Origin: JBCCEJ01 sp039030335
Lineage (GTDB): Bacteria > Pseudomonadota > Gammaproteobacteria > HK1
Reading direction: 5' to 3'
DNA: 64,000 bases
Assembly: GCA_039030335.1 (NCBI GenBank)
Contig: JBCCEJ010000003.1
Coordinates: forward strand, 1-64,000
The notes beneath the pieces were generated by a model that did not search any database, was not told where the DNA came from, and was given only the letters and a program-made list of their open reading frames with translations. A program made the translations under genes and the position numbers. Position 1 is the stretch's first letter; every line of letters begins with the position of its first letter. Of the stretch, positions 18,709 through 27,109 are shown piece after piece.

Positions 18709-19037
18709 GGGTGCCAGCTTCCGGGGCCCGATCGTTGCCGCTGGAAGGATCGGTATGGAATCAGTCTATTATGTCAAGTATCATGTGAAGTAACAGCCTT
18801 AAAATATTGTTTTGTTTGGATTTGAGCGCGAATTCAGATCTTGCTGCGCGGCATAGCCCCGTCGTTGCCGGCGGCCGGGTGCTGTTACGTGCCCAATCCG
18901 CGCCGTCACCGGGGAGGCGGCGCCGTCGGCCCGTGCCTCTACGGTACGGTCGCACGCGGCCTCGCCGGCGACGTCTTTGGCGCCAGCGATGCGGCAACAG
19001 CTTGTGCGTCGCAGGCGGCGACATACAGACACGGGTC
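18709..19037. promoter_or_regulatory. Divergent promoter region of the polysaccharide locus
   Basis: This 329-bp gap lies between the deacetylase (minus) and the FHA-REC operon (plus). Its centre (about 18765-18835) is AT-rich against a GC-rich background. On the minus strand there is a perfect TTGACA (plus-strand tgtcaa at 18772-18777), a likely -35 toward the deacetylase, though its -10 is poor. On the plus strand TAAAAT at 18800-18805 could be a -10 for the operon. An open frame on the plus strand extends upstream of 19038 through this region but looks like noise, being Arg-rich without domain similarity. Assignment of promoters is by eye. Confidence 0.4.
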
Positions 19038-19955
19038 ATGAAGCTTACGCTCGACGTTCGAACCATCTCTGGCGCGAAACCGGATCTGCCGATTGTCGGT
19101 GTGTTCGATACTCGCGGCGGCGCGATCGGACGGGCCCGGAGCAACGATCTCGTATTGCCGGACCGATTCGTGTCCGGCCGCCATGCTCACGTCGTCCTGC
19201 GCGAAGACCGCTTCTTCGTGATCGATACGAGTCAGAACGGCACCTTCCTGAACGGCGCGGCTGAACCCATCGGCTGGTGTAAGACCGCCGAGATCGTCGA
19301 CGGGGACGAGCTGAGCATCGGTCATTGCGTCCTCACCGTAACGGTTGGGCCCTCTGTCTACGATGCGCCGACGATGGAGATCTCCCGGGACGTTCTCGAC
19401 GAGTTGTACGCCCCGGGTATTCACGACGCGCCGCCGGTCGATGAAGAAACCGAGACCATCGAGGGGCGCACATCAGCCATTCTGGTCGAGCCGCATGCCG
19501 CAACCCGCGCGCGTTCCGGGTCCGAACTGTTCGAAACCCCTACTACCGAGGTGCCGCCTGACGCGCCGCCGGAGCAGTTCAGCAGTGACGTGCTGATCGT
19601 CGATGACGACGAAGAGGTGAGCTACTTCGTGAAGTTCATGCTGGAGCGCGCGGGCTACGAGGTGGCGGCGCTGGCCGACGGTCTCGCCGCGCTCGAGTAC
19701 ATCGATGAGCACGCGCCGGTGCGTCTGGTTGTCATGGACCCTCAGCTGCCCTACCTGGATGGCTACCAGGTATTGAACACCCTGCGCGCGCACAAGCTCT
19801 GGCGGGGTGTCCCGATCATCATTCTGAGCGCCATGTCGGGTGAGCAGGAGGTTGTGCGAGCGCTCAACTCCGGTGCGCTGGACTATATCGTGAAGCCATT
19901 CAAACCCACCGAGCTGGTCGCGCGGCTGCAAAGGTTCCTGCCTCGTGACGAGTGA
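19038..19955 (+). CDS. FHA domain - response regulator receiver protein
   Basis: From ATG 19038 (MKLTLDVR) the protein is 305 aa; the frame is open upstream but that part lacks any domain. Residues about 1-105 are an FHA phosphothreonine-binding domain with intact motifs AIGRARSND, VSGRHAHV and NGTFLNG. After a linker, residues about 185-300 are a receiver (VLIVDDDE, D in VVMDPQLPYLDG, K in IVKPFKP) with no output domain. FHA domains bind phosphothreonine, so the Ser/Thr kinase fusion encoded 2.5 kb away is the obvious partner. It is the first gene of an overlapping operon with yaiO-like, HEAT and glycosyltransferase genes. The protein probably transmits kinase and phosphorelay signals to the membrane machinery. 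Confidence 0.88.
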   Translation: MKLTLDVRTISGAKPDLPIVGVFDTRGGAIGRARSNDLVLPDRFVSGRHAHVVLREDRFFVIDTSQNGTFLNGAAEPIGWCKTAEIVDGDELSIGHCVLTVTVGPSVYDAPTMEISRDVLDELYAPGIHDAPPVDEETETIEGRTSAILVEPHAATRARSGSELFETPTTEVPPDAPPEQFSSDVLIVDDDEEVSYFVKFMLERAGYEVAALADGLAALEYIDEHAPVRLVVMDPQLPYLDGYQVLNTLRAHKLWRGVPIIILSAMSGEQEVVRALNSGALDYIVKPFKPTELVARLQRFLPRDE

Positions 19956-21204
19956 CGCCACCGCGGTTCCGCCACGTATGCGATCGCGTATGGTGATGCT
20001 GGCTCTTGCCGTCGGCGCGTGGTTCGTCGTGGCACCTGCGGCCGCCGACTCTTTGGACGAACGCCTCTCCGAGGCGAAAGCGGCGGTCGCTCAAAAGGAC
20101 TATGTAACGGCCGAAGAACGGCTTCGTGGGGCACTTGGCCTCGCACCCGGTAACGAGGCTGCGCGTTTTGACCTGGCGCGGGTTCTCGCCTGGCAGGAGA
20201 AGTTCGCGGGGTCGCTCGCCGAGTACCGCAAGCTGCTGGTGGTGCGCCCGGACAACGTCGACTACCTGCTGGGTTACGGGCAGACGCTCCTGTGGTCTGG
20301 CGATCCGGTCAACGCGCTCGCGCCGCTCGGGAAAGCCCGCGCCGCAGCGCCGGACTATTTCGCAATCTGGCGCGTCGAGGCGAGTGCGCTTCTCGCGATC
20401 GGCACGCCGGAGAGCCGCGCGCGGTACGACCTGCTGAAGACCGAAGCGGCGCGAAGGTTCGACGCCAGGGATGTCGCCTCACTGCCTGCCGCGGCGCCCC
20501 CGGTGGCGGCTTCGGGCTACACCGATCTCGTGTTCGGTGGCGGTTTTCAGGACTTGAGCGACGGACGTTCGAGCTGGAACAGCGCGGACGTGGGTATCAG
20601 TCATCAGTTCGAGTCGGGGCTGCTGCTCTACGGCAGTGCGGTTACCGAAGAGCGTTTTGATATCCGCGACGAGACGCTGACTGCAGGCCTCGTGGCCCCG
20701 GTTCACGAGCGCGTGAATCTTCAATTCGAAGTGGGCGCCGGAGCTGGCAACCAGGTACTGCCGCGTTACTCGATACTCGGTGGTGGAAGCGTCGAGGTGG
20801 CGAGCGGCTTCATCGTCTCTGCACGCTATAAACGCAATCAGTACCGAATACCCAAGGTTGAAATCCTGACGTTGGGTCTGGAGCAGTACTGGGCGGATTT
20901 CCGCTTCGAGCTGAAACTGGATGCCTCTTCGGTCGAAGACAGTCACCAGGTGTATTCGCGTTCTGCCGCGCTCGACTACTACTATGGGAACAACAACTTC
21001 ATAGGCGTTGCCGGCAGCAGCGGTTCCGAGACCGAGTTCATCAACAGCCAGCAGTTCCTGACCCGCTACAACCGATCGCTGTCGGTTCGTATGCGCCATT
21101 GGGTCGACCCGAGTCTGGCTGTGGAGCTGAACGCAAACCGCTCCGACGTTGGCGACGTGTTTACACGACACGGATTCAGGCTTGGGCTCCGGTGGAGACA
21201 TTGA
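19945..21204 (+). CDS. YaiO-family outer membrane beta-barrel protein with TPR-like N-terminus
   Basis: The protein is 419 aa from GTG 19945, which overlaps the previous gene by 11 bp; ATG 19978 (MRSRMVMLALAV) is an alternative that also keeps the signal peptide, ending near APAAADS. After the signal, tetratricopeptide-like repeats cover about residues 40-170 (AEERLRGALGLAPGNEAARFDLARVL is one unit). From about residue 190 the sequence alternates short beta-strand patterns as in YaiO-type barrels. In E. coli YaiO is an outer-membrane protein encoded near a GT2 glycosyltransferase (YaiP) and a deacetylase (YaiS). Here it likely passes or anchors the polysaccharide at the outer membrane, in the role of PgaA or BcsC. 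Confidence 0.8.
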   Translation: MTSDATAVPPRMRSRMVMLALAVGAWFVVAPAAADSLDERLSEAKAAVAQKDYVTAEERLRGALGLAPGNEAARFDLARVLAWQEKFAGSLAEYRKLLVVRPDNVDYLLGYGQTLLWSGDPVNALAPLGKARAAAPDYFAIWRVEASALLAIGTPESRARYDLLKTEAARRFDARDVASLPAAAPPVAASGYTDLVFGGGFQDLSDGRSSWNSADVGISHQFESGLLLYGSAVTEERFDIRDETLTAGLVAPVHERVNLQFEVGAGAGNQVLPRYSILGGGSVEVASGFIVSARYKRNQYRIPKVEILTLGLEQYWADFRFELKLDASSVEDSHQVYSRSAALDYYYGNNNFIGVAGSSGSETEFINSQQFLTRYNRSLSVRMRHWVDPSLAVELNANRSDVGDVFTRHGFRLGLRWRH

Positions 21205-22252
21205 TGCCGCGCTAGCGCTGGCACGTACGCTCGCTTACAGCACGGCCGTGCTGGCTGCCGTATTGGCTGGCGTTACGGCCGTATTGCGATTTCGCTTCAT
21301 GCTGGCGACTCGGGCGTACAACCGCCTGATGCAGGAATGGCGCCCGGTAATCGCGGCGGCGATGCTTGGCGACTTCAGCGAAGCCGGGCGTATCCGGCTC
21401 GACCGGCGCAACACGCTGCACTTCCTGCTCGTATGCCAGCATCGGCACGCCAATATCCGCGGGCAGGCGATCGAGAATTTGAATCACCTCGCGAGGCTTG
21501 TCGGCGCCGACGCCGGTGCTCGTGCACTGCTCAGTTCACGCAACACTCGCGAGCGGCTGATCGCGATCCTGACAGCTGGCGAGCTGCGCGACGAACTCGC
21601 GTTTGAAGGTCTCTCGGATCTGCTCGCAGACCCGAACTCCCTGACCAGCCTGGCGAGTGCACGCGCGCTGTTGCAAATCGATGCCGAGCGCGCCGCGCGC
21701 CCGGTCCTGGCCGCTTGTCGCAAACGTCCGGATTGGCCGCCGCTGCGGGTCGCAAGCCTCGTCAAGGACGCCGGGGCCACCTGCATGTGCGAGGCTCTGG
21801 TGGAGGCCCTGACAGATGCCGAAGAGGACGAGTTACCAAGATTGCTGACACTGCTGCGTGCGGTGGAATGCAGCGACGCGCTCGGCGCTTCGATGGCGGC
21901 GCTCGACAAGAGCGACGACCTGGAGGTCGTCACGGCCAGTCTGCGGGCGATCGCCGACCCGCGCGGCCTCGCTATCGTCCGGTGGTACGTCTCGGATGAG
22001 CGCTGGCAGGTAAGGCTGCAAGCGATTCGAGCCCTTGGCCGACTGGGTCAGGAGCGCGATGTAGAGACCCTGACGAGTGCACTGACCGACCGCGTCTGGT
22101 GGGTGCGGCACCGCGCGGCGGAAGCGCTGTCGTCGCTGCCCTTCCTGAGCGCAGAGGATCTGGCCGGAATTCAGGACGCCTGCCCGGACCCGTACGGCCG
22201 TGACGCGCTCAGTCAGGTACGCAAGCTGCGCGCGCTGAGAGCGCTGCCATGA
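21149..22252 (+). CDS. HEAT-repeat protein with N-terminal membrane helix
   Basis: The open frame is 367 residues from TTG 21149, which would overlap yaiO by 56 bp. A tighter alternative is ATT at 21200, placed in ATTGA across the yaiO stop and preceded by GGTGGAG. A hydrophobic helix (TAVLAAVLAGVTAVLRF) lies at about 32-48. The rest is alpha-helical repeats with HEAT character, clearest in the C-terminal half (VRLQAIRALGRLGQ, then VWWVRHRAAEALSSL). HEAT repeats are protein-protein interaction scaffolds. Its position between yaiO and the glycosyltransferase, with a 4-bp overlap to the latter, suggests an inner-membrane adaptor for the synthase. Confidence 0.75.
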   Translation: MATCLHDTDSGLGSGGDIDAALALARTLAYSTAVLAAVLAGVTAVLRFRFMLATRAYNRLMQEWRPVIAAAMLGDFSEAGRIRLDRRNTLHFLLVCQHRHANIRGQAIENLNHLARLVGADAGARALLSSRNTRERLIAILTAGELRDELAFEGLSDLLADPNSLTSLASARALLQIDAERAARPVLAACRKRPDWPPLRVASLVKDAGATCMCEALVEALTDAEEDELPRLLTLLRAVECSDALGASMAALDKSDDLEVVTASLRAIADPRGLAIVRWYVSDERWQVRLQAIRALGRLGQERDVETLTSALTDRVWWVRHRAAEALSSLPFLSAEDLAGIQDACPDPYGRDALSQVRKLRALRALP

Positions 22253-23670
22253 ACGTGCTCGATCTGATCGGAGAACTGACTTTCGCCGGGCTCAGCTGGG
22301 TGTTCCTGCTGTATTTCATTGGCATCAACGCTGGCTACCTGATGCTGAACTTCATCTCGATGTTCGCGCTCGCACGGTATATGCCGGTGCGGGAACTGGA
22401 GTGGGCCGGCCAGCTCCAGACTGGCCTCGAGCCGGCGATCACCGTGATCGTGCCGGCGTACAACGAAGAGGCGACGATAGTCGCCTCCGTGCAATCCCTA
22501 CTGCAGCTCGAATATACCGAGTTCGAGATCCTGGTCATCAATGATGGGTCAAAAGACGACACCCTCGACGTGATGATGGACGCGTTCGATCTGGTCGGCG
22601 TCGATGAGCCATACCGCATGGAGCTGCCGACGGCGAATGTGCGCGGTATCTACTACTCGCGTTCGCATCAAAATCTGCGCGTCGTCGATAAGGACAATGG
22701 CGGCAAAGCGGATGGCCTGAATACCGGCATCAACGCTTCACGTTACCCGTTGTTCTGTGCCATCGATGCTGACTCGGTCATGGCGCGCGACAGCCTGACG
22801 CAGGTGGTGCGCCCATTTCTGCGCGATCCGCTGACCGTAGCGGCCGGCGGCACCGTGCGGATCGCGAACGGCAGCACGGTCAAGAACGGCTATCTCGTCG
22901 AAACCGGGTTACCGCGCAATCCGCTCGCCCTGTTCCAGATCGTCGAGTATCTGCGCGCATTCCTGTTCGGGCGGATGGGCTGGTCACCGATGAACGCGCT
23001 GATGATCATTTCAGGCGCATTCGGACTGTTCTCGAAGTCTGCCGTCGTCGAAGCCGGCGGCTACAAAGTTGGCACGATCGGTGAGGATGCGGAGCTGGTC
23101 GTACGTATGCACCGGTTGTTCCGCGATAAGGGCGAGCCTTACCGAATCTATTACGTGCCCGATCCGGTCTGCTGGACAGAAGGTCCGGAAGACCTCAAAA
23201 CCCTCAAGAATCAACGCGTACGCTGGCAGCGCGGACTCGCCGATACGTTGGTTTTCAACCTCGACCTGATGTTCCACAAACGCGGCGGCGCCGTTGGCTG
23301 GGTGGCTTTTCCGTTCATGTTTCTGTTCGAGTGGGTCGGGCCGATGATCGAAGTCTCCGGGTATATTTTCTTCACCGTCAGTTTTCTGATGGGCATCGTT
23401 TCAGCGGAAGGCTTCCTGACATTCCTTGCCGTGGCCGTGGGGCTCGGCATGCTGCTGTCCGTCACATCGTTGTTACTGGAAGAGCTCTATTTCACCGTCT
23501 ATAAAAAGCCGCGCCAGCTCTTTTATCTGTTCTGTGGGCTCGTGCTCGAGAATTTCGGATTCCGGCAGCTCAACGCCTACTGGCGGATGCTGGGTGTAGT
23601 CCAGTGGATCCGCGGCAAGGAAGGCGCATGGGGCGAGATGAAACGTACGGCCAGCTGGCAGAAGAAATAG
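22249..23670 (+). CDS. Processive family 2 glycosyltransferase (PgaC/BcsA-like), polysaccharide synthase
   Basis: This 473-residue membrane protein has an N-terminal hydrophobic region (about 10-45), a cytosolic GT2 domain (about 60-300) and hydrophobic segments at about 345-435. The processive-GT2 set is complete: NDGSKDD, DADS, the GEDAE acidic motif and QRVRW (QxxRW). Such enzymes polymerise beta-linked sugars and move the chain across the inner membrane. The substrate cannot be told from sequence. ATG 22249 overlaps the HEAT stop (ATGA), indicating translational coupling. Together with the YaiO-like protein and the deacetylase it forms a plausible trans-envelope exopolysaccharide system. 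Confidence 0.9.
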   Translation: MNVLDLIGELTFAGLSWVFLLYFIGINAGYLMLNFISMFALARYMPVRELEWAGQLQTGLEPAITVIVPAYNEEATIVASVQSLLQLEYTEFEILVINDGSKDDTLDVMMDAFDLVGVDEPYRMELPTANVRGIYYSRSHQNLRVVDKDNGGKADGLNTGINASRYPLFCAIDADSVMARDSLTQVVRPFLRDPLTVAAGGTVRIANGSTVKNGYLVETGLPRNPLALFQIVEYLRAFLFGRMGWSPMNALMIISGAFGLFSKSAVVEAGGYKVGTIGEDAELVVRMHRLFRDKGEPYRIYYVPDPVCWTEGPEDLKTLKNQRVRWQRGLADTLVFNLDLMFHKRGGAVGWVAFPFMFLFEWVGPMIEVSGYIFFTVSFLMGIVSAEGFLTFLAVAVGLGMLLSVTSLLLEELYFTVYKKPRQLFYLFCGLVLENFGFRQLNAYWRMLGVVQWIRGKEGAWGEMKRTASWQKK

Positions 23671-23672
23671 TG

Positions 23673-23692
23673 GCGCTGGTGCGCACCAGTGC
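23673..23692 (+). terminator. Terminator-like hairpin after the glycosyltransferase gene
   Basis: Just 2 bp after the glycosyltransferase stop, gcgctggt (23673-23680) pairs with accagtgc (23685-23692) around a gcgc loop, with one G-T pair. No T-run follows, so it may be only an attenuating or stabilising 3' hairpin rather than a canonical intrinsic terminator. Confidence 0.35.
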
Positions 23693-23756
23693 GCATGCCG
23701 GCTTCACGCCGACGCGTAGAGTGTCGACATCGCACGTCGAAAGTCCCGTTCGATTT

Positions 23757-24180
23757 CATCTTCATGCCGCTGCCCCGCCCGAGCGCCTGTGCGCCGCCTC
23801 GGGCAGCGAGAACTGCGCGTGCCTCGTCGCGCAGGCGCTGGGAGTATTCGAGCGTGCGAAGCTCCTCGGCGACGCTGATGCGGACGTGGCTGTCCGAGCC
23901 GATTCCGCTTGACCCGCCGGCGCGGAAGAACGGTTCGCCGACGAACGCGCCATCACCGAGATTGGCTTCGGTGATCGGACAGAGTCCCGCCGCGGCACCG
24001 CTCCGCGCGAGGCGCCCGGTCTCCTGCGGGGACAGGTGCGTTGCGTGTACGAAACACCCGCGTGAATCGACCGGCATATGGTCGAGCAGCCAGGCGACTG
24101 GTCGCGCGCCGTGAACAGCTTCGAACTCCGCGACTTCGGCGCGCTGCGCGCCGAGGTCCGCCAGTCGAGGTACGGCTGCG
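23757..24180 (-). pseudogene. hutF: Remnant of N-formimino-L-glutamate deiminase (hutF)
   Basis: The minus-strand frame ending inside this region reads GARPVAWLLDHMPVDSRG, then VHATHL, GLCPITEANLGDG, GIGSDSHVRIS and AEELRTLEYSQRL. This is an unmistakable match to the middle of HutF, the amidohydrolase that deiminates N-formimino-glutamate in histidine degradation. The N-terminal half, including the HxH metal site, is absent. Between RDEARAVLA and GGAQALG a stretch normally present has been deleted, and the C-terminal third is missing. HutF is normally about 450 aa and only about 140 residues survive. It lies directly after the aldo/keto reductase gene on the same strand. It is best read as decaying debris of a former hut locus. 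Confidence 0.8.
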
Positions 24181-25194
24181 CTAAACGGTCGTGCCCTGTC
24201 GGCCTCCCGCATGGCTTGGAGCGTCCAGCCCGACGCCGATCAGATGCCCGAAATCCGCCTGCACGCGGCTAACCACGGCGTCGGGCAGCGGGGGTGCCAG
24301 GATCGAAGCGATGTTGGTCTTCAAGTGCGACTGACTGCCGGTGCCGAACAGAACGACGTTGACCGACGGCTCGTGACGCGCGTAGCGATACGCAGCGTCG
24401 ATCAGGGCGAGATGAGGGTCAGCGACCGGCCCGTCGTGCTCGAACACGAAACCGAGCGGATTCGTGTCCGTCGCCAGCGCTTCCGGCAGATCGCCCTTCG
24501 CGTGGAGATCGGCAAGCGTGGCCTTCAGCCGCTCGGGCTGACTGAAGATGAGGCGCACCGCGAACATCAACAGCGTGCCGACCCGATGGCGCTTACAGGC
24601 GGGGAACACCGACTGCCTCGCGTTTTGATGCAGCAGGTGGAATGCCACCATGACGACATCGAACAGATCGCTGGTGACGGCGCGCTCGAGCGTTAGGTGC
24701 GTCGGATCATTGGGCGCGGTTTCAGTGATGCCGAGATACCTGATCCGCCCGGCCGCACGTTCGCGCTCCAACGCCGGCACGATTTCAGCGATGGCGTATT
24801 CGACATGTGCTGGCCTGACGCCATGCAGGTGGTATACGTCGATGTACTCCGTGCCGAGGCGCTCCAGCGATGCGTGCAGGCTTTTCACCACGTCATCCGC
24901 GGTGCGCAGATCGGCACCGCGCGCGATGTTGGACTTGCTGGAGATGACGGCCTCGTGGCGGGCGGAACCGGCGACGGCTTTGCCGACGATCTCTTCGGTT
25001 TTGTAGCTCTCCGCCGTATCCAGCAGGTTGACGCCGAGGTCCATGGCGGCGCGTACCAGAGCGACTGAATCGGCCGTGGACGCGCCGCGCGTCTGTCCCA
25101 GCCTGCTGAAACCGCCGCAGCCAAGTCCGGCAACGCTGACGCGAAGACCAGTACGACCGAGCTCTGTGTATTGCATTTCCGGAAACTGCGACAT
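24181..25194 (-). CDS. Aldo/keto reductase
   Basis: From ATG 25194 the protein is 337 aa; a GTG one codon earlier is possible. An AAGGGG element sits directly upstream. The AKR fold is shown by YTELGRTGLRVSVAGLGCGGF at the N-terminus, split here only for description, and by the catalytic tetrad: D and Y in DTAESY, K in SSKSN, and H in VYHLHG. These enzymes reduce aldehydes or ketones with NAD(P)H. The specific substrate is unknown. It is divergent from the GMC oxidoreductase gene, with 270 bp between them, and is followed by the hutF remnant. Confidence 0.88.
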   Translation of the reverse strand: MSQFPEMQYTELGRTGLRVSVAGLGCGGFSRLGQTRGASTADSVALVRAAMDLGVNLLDTAESYKTEEIVGKAVAGSARHEAVISSKSNIARGADLRTADDVVKSLHASLERLGTEYIDVYHLHGVRPAHVEYAIAEIVPALERERAAGRIRYLGITETAPNDPTHLTLERAVTSDLFDVVMVAFHLLHQNARQSVFPACKRHRVGTLLMFAVRLIFSQPERLKATLADLHAKGDLPEALATDTNPLGFVFEHDGPVADPHLALIDAAYRYARHEPSVNVVLFGTGSQSHLKTNIASILAPPLPDAVVSRVQADFGHLIGVGLDAPSHAGGRQGTTV

Positions 25195-25464
25195 CACCCC
25201 TTCGCACCTGTAAGCGACGCTTCACTGCGCCCTGACCGTTGGTCAACGGAGAGCCGATTCAGTTCCGCTGGCGCGTTTCCTGAGCGGGCGGTATGCGTAC
25301 GGCTGAGCGGCGCCAGCATCGCACCACCAGCGTGCGGCCGACCGCGAATCGCGTTCAGGAAGGGGAGATTGCAGGCGGGCAACCGGGCGCCGGTTTCAGA
25401 ATCCGGGCGTTCGTCGACGCATCGTGGTGCAATTGATGACGAACGGCTTGCGTGGAAGAGGGAC

Positions 25465-27090
25465 ATGGCGGAGACATTCGACTATATCGTGGTGGGGGCG
25501 GGCTCTTCCGGCAGCGCTCTGGCGAGCCGCCTCAGCGAAGACGGGCAATCGACTGTTCTGCTGCTCGAAGCGGGCCGCGATGACAACGCCCGCTGGGTTC
25601 GCGTGCCGCTCGGCGTCGGCAAGATTCTGACCGACCCTGAATTCGTGTGGCCATTTCAGACGGAACGGGAAACCGGCTTGAACGGCCAGTCGATGTTCTG
25701 GCCGCGCGGGCGCATGCTCGGCGGGTCGAGCTCACTGAACGGCATGTTATACGCGCGCGGTGCTGCGCATCGCTACGATGAATGGCGCGATGGCAATCAG
25801 CCTGGATGGGGCTTTGCCGAATTGCTGCCCTACTTCAAGCGTCTTGAGGATCGCCCCGGCGGTGACGAGTCCTGGCGCGGTCGGGGCGGGCCGCTGACCG
25901 TCAGCGATGCGGCCGAGCGCGACCCGCTGTCACAAGCATTCCTCGATGCCTGCACAGCGTCTGGAACGTTCTTCAACGAAGACTACAACGCCGCGCAATT
26001 CGAAGGCGCATCGTGGCTTCAATACAGCATTCGCAACGGCACACGCTGGTCTACCGCCCGCGCGTATCTGGCGCCCGCGAGTGACCGGCCGAACCTGACC
26101 ACCCGAATCCACACGACCGCGCTCGCTGTGCTGTTCGATGGCACGCGCGCGAGTGGTGTCCGGCTGCGCGGTCCCGACGGTGACTACGATGTTCACGCCA
26201 GATGTGAAGTCTTGCTGTCGGCCGGGCCGATCGTATCGCCGAAGCTGCTGGAGCTCTCCGGTATCGGTGACGGTGAACGCCTGGCGGCACTCGGAATTGC
26301 AACGCGCGTGCATCTGCCGGGCGTCGGCGAAAATCTGCAGGACCACCTCCAGGCGCGGATGACCTACGAATCGGCGATCCCCTGCACGGTCAATGACATC
26401 ATCAACAGTCGCTGGCGCGGCGCGCTGGCGGCGGTGCGTTACGCGATGTTCCGCGATGGGCTGTTGGCAAAGTCACCCGCGACCGTCCAGGCCATCATGC
26501 GCAGCGACCCCGGCCTCGACCATCCCGACCTGAAGATTCAGATCCTGCTGGTGTCCGGCAAAGACCGCTATGCGAGAACCAAGGCGCTTGGCCTGGATCC
26601 GTTTTCCGGCTTCAACATCGGCGTTTTTCAACTCTATCCGCATTCGGTCGGGCATACGCACATCGCGAGTCCGGATCCCGATAAGGCGCCCACGATTCAC
26701 GCCAACTACCTTGCCGATCAGCGTGACGTCGAAGCGATGCTGGCCGGGCTTCGCCTGATTCGCCGCGTGGCCAGTCAGCCCCGGTTGGCGCGCCACATCA
26801 TTCGCGAGGTGCGCCCCGGACCGGAAGTGGAGTCGGACGACGCACTGCTCGACTTTGCTCGCGATACGGCCCAGACGTGCTGGCATCCGATCAGTACTTG
26901 CCGAATGGGTCGGGGGGCTGACGACGTGGTCGACTTCGAACTCCGGGTTCGCGGCGTCGAGGGATTACGCGTGATCGATTCGTCGATCATGCCGAACATG
27001 CCGACCTCGAATACGAATGCTCCATCGATCGTCATCGGCGAGAAAGGTGCCGATCTGGTGTTGCGCGATCGCGATGGTGGCGTGTGCTGA
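25465..27090 (+). CDS. GMC family FAD-dependent oxidoreductase (choline dehydrogenase-like)
   Basis: ATG 25465 follows a good AAGAGGG ribosome-binding site and gives 541 aa; the frame is open upstream without homology. The FAD-binding motif VVGAGSSGSALASRL is at residues 8-22. GMC signature 1 is GGSSSLNGMLYARG and signature 2 is GPIVSPKLLELSGIG. The active-site His lies in CWHPISTCRMG, and the C-terminal TSNTNAPSI segment carries the second catalytic position as Asn. The family oxidises alcohols such as choline, glucose or aliphatic alcohols. No aldehyde dehydrogenase or transporter neighbour narrows the substrate. Confidence 0.92.
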   Translation: MAETFDYIVVGAGSSGSALASRLSEDGQSTVLLLEAGRDDNARWVRVPLGVGKILTDPEFVWPFQTERETGLNGQSMFWPRGRMLGGSSSLNGMLYARGAAHRYDEWRDGNQPGWGFAELLPYFKRLEDRPGGDESWRGRGGPLTVSDAAERDPLSQAFLDACTASGTFFNEDYNAAQFEGASWLQYSIRNGTRWSTARAYLAPASDRPNLTTRIHTTALAVLFDGTRASGVRLRGPDGDYDVHARCEVLLSAGPIVSPKLLELSGIGDGERLAALGIATRVHLPGVGENLQDHLQARMTYESAIPCTVNDIINSRWRGALAAVRYAMFRDGLLAKSPATVQAIMRSDPGLDHPDLKIQILLVSGKDRYARTKALGLDPFSGFNIGVFQLYPHSVGHTHIASPDPDKAPTIHANYLADQRDVEAMLAGLRLIRRVASQPRLARHIIREVRPGPEVESDDALLDFARDTAQTCWHPISTCRMGRGADDVVDFELRVRGVEGLRVIDSSIMPNMPTSNTNAPSIVIGEKGADLVLRDRDGGVC

Positions 27091-27109
27091 GCGCACGCTG
27101 CCCCGGTGC

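Noticed and set aside
18807..19037. Upstream in-frame extension of the FHA-REC gene
   Set aside because: The extra 77 residues are Arg/Pro-rich without homology, and the FHA domain starts at the ATG at 19038 as usual for this fold.
25171..25464. Upstream in-frame extension of the GMC oxidoreductase
   Set aside because: The FAD motif lies a few residues after ATG 25465, which has a good ribosome-binding site; the 98 extra residues overlap the divergent reductase region and look random.
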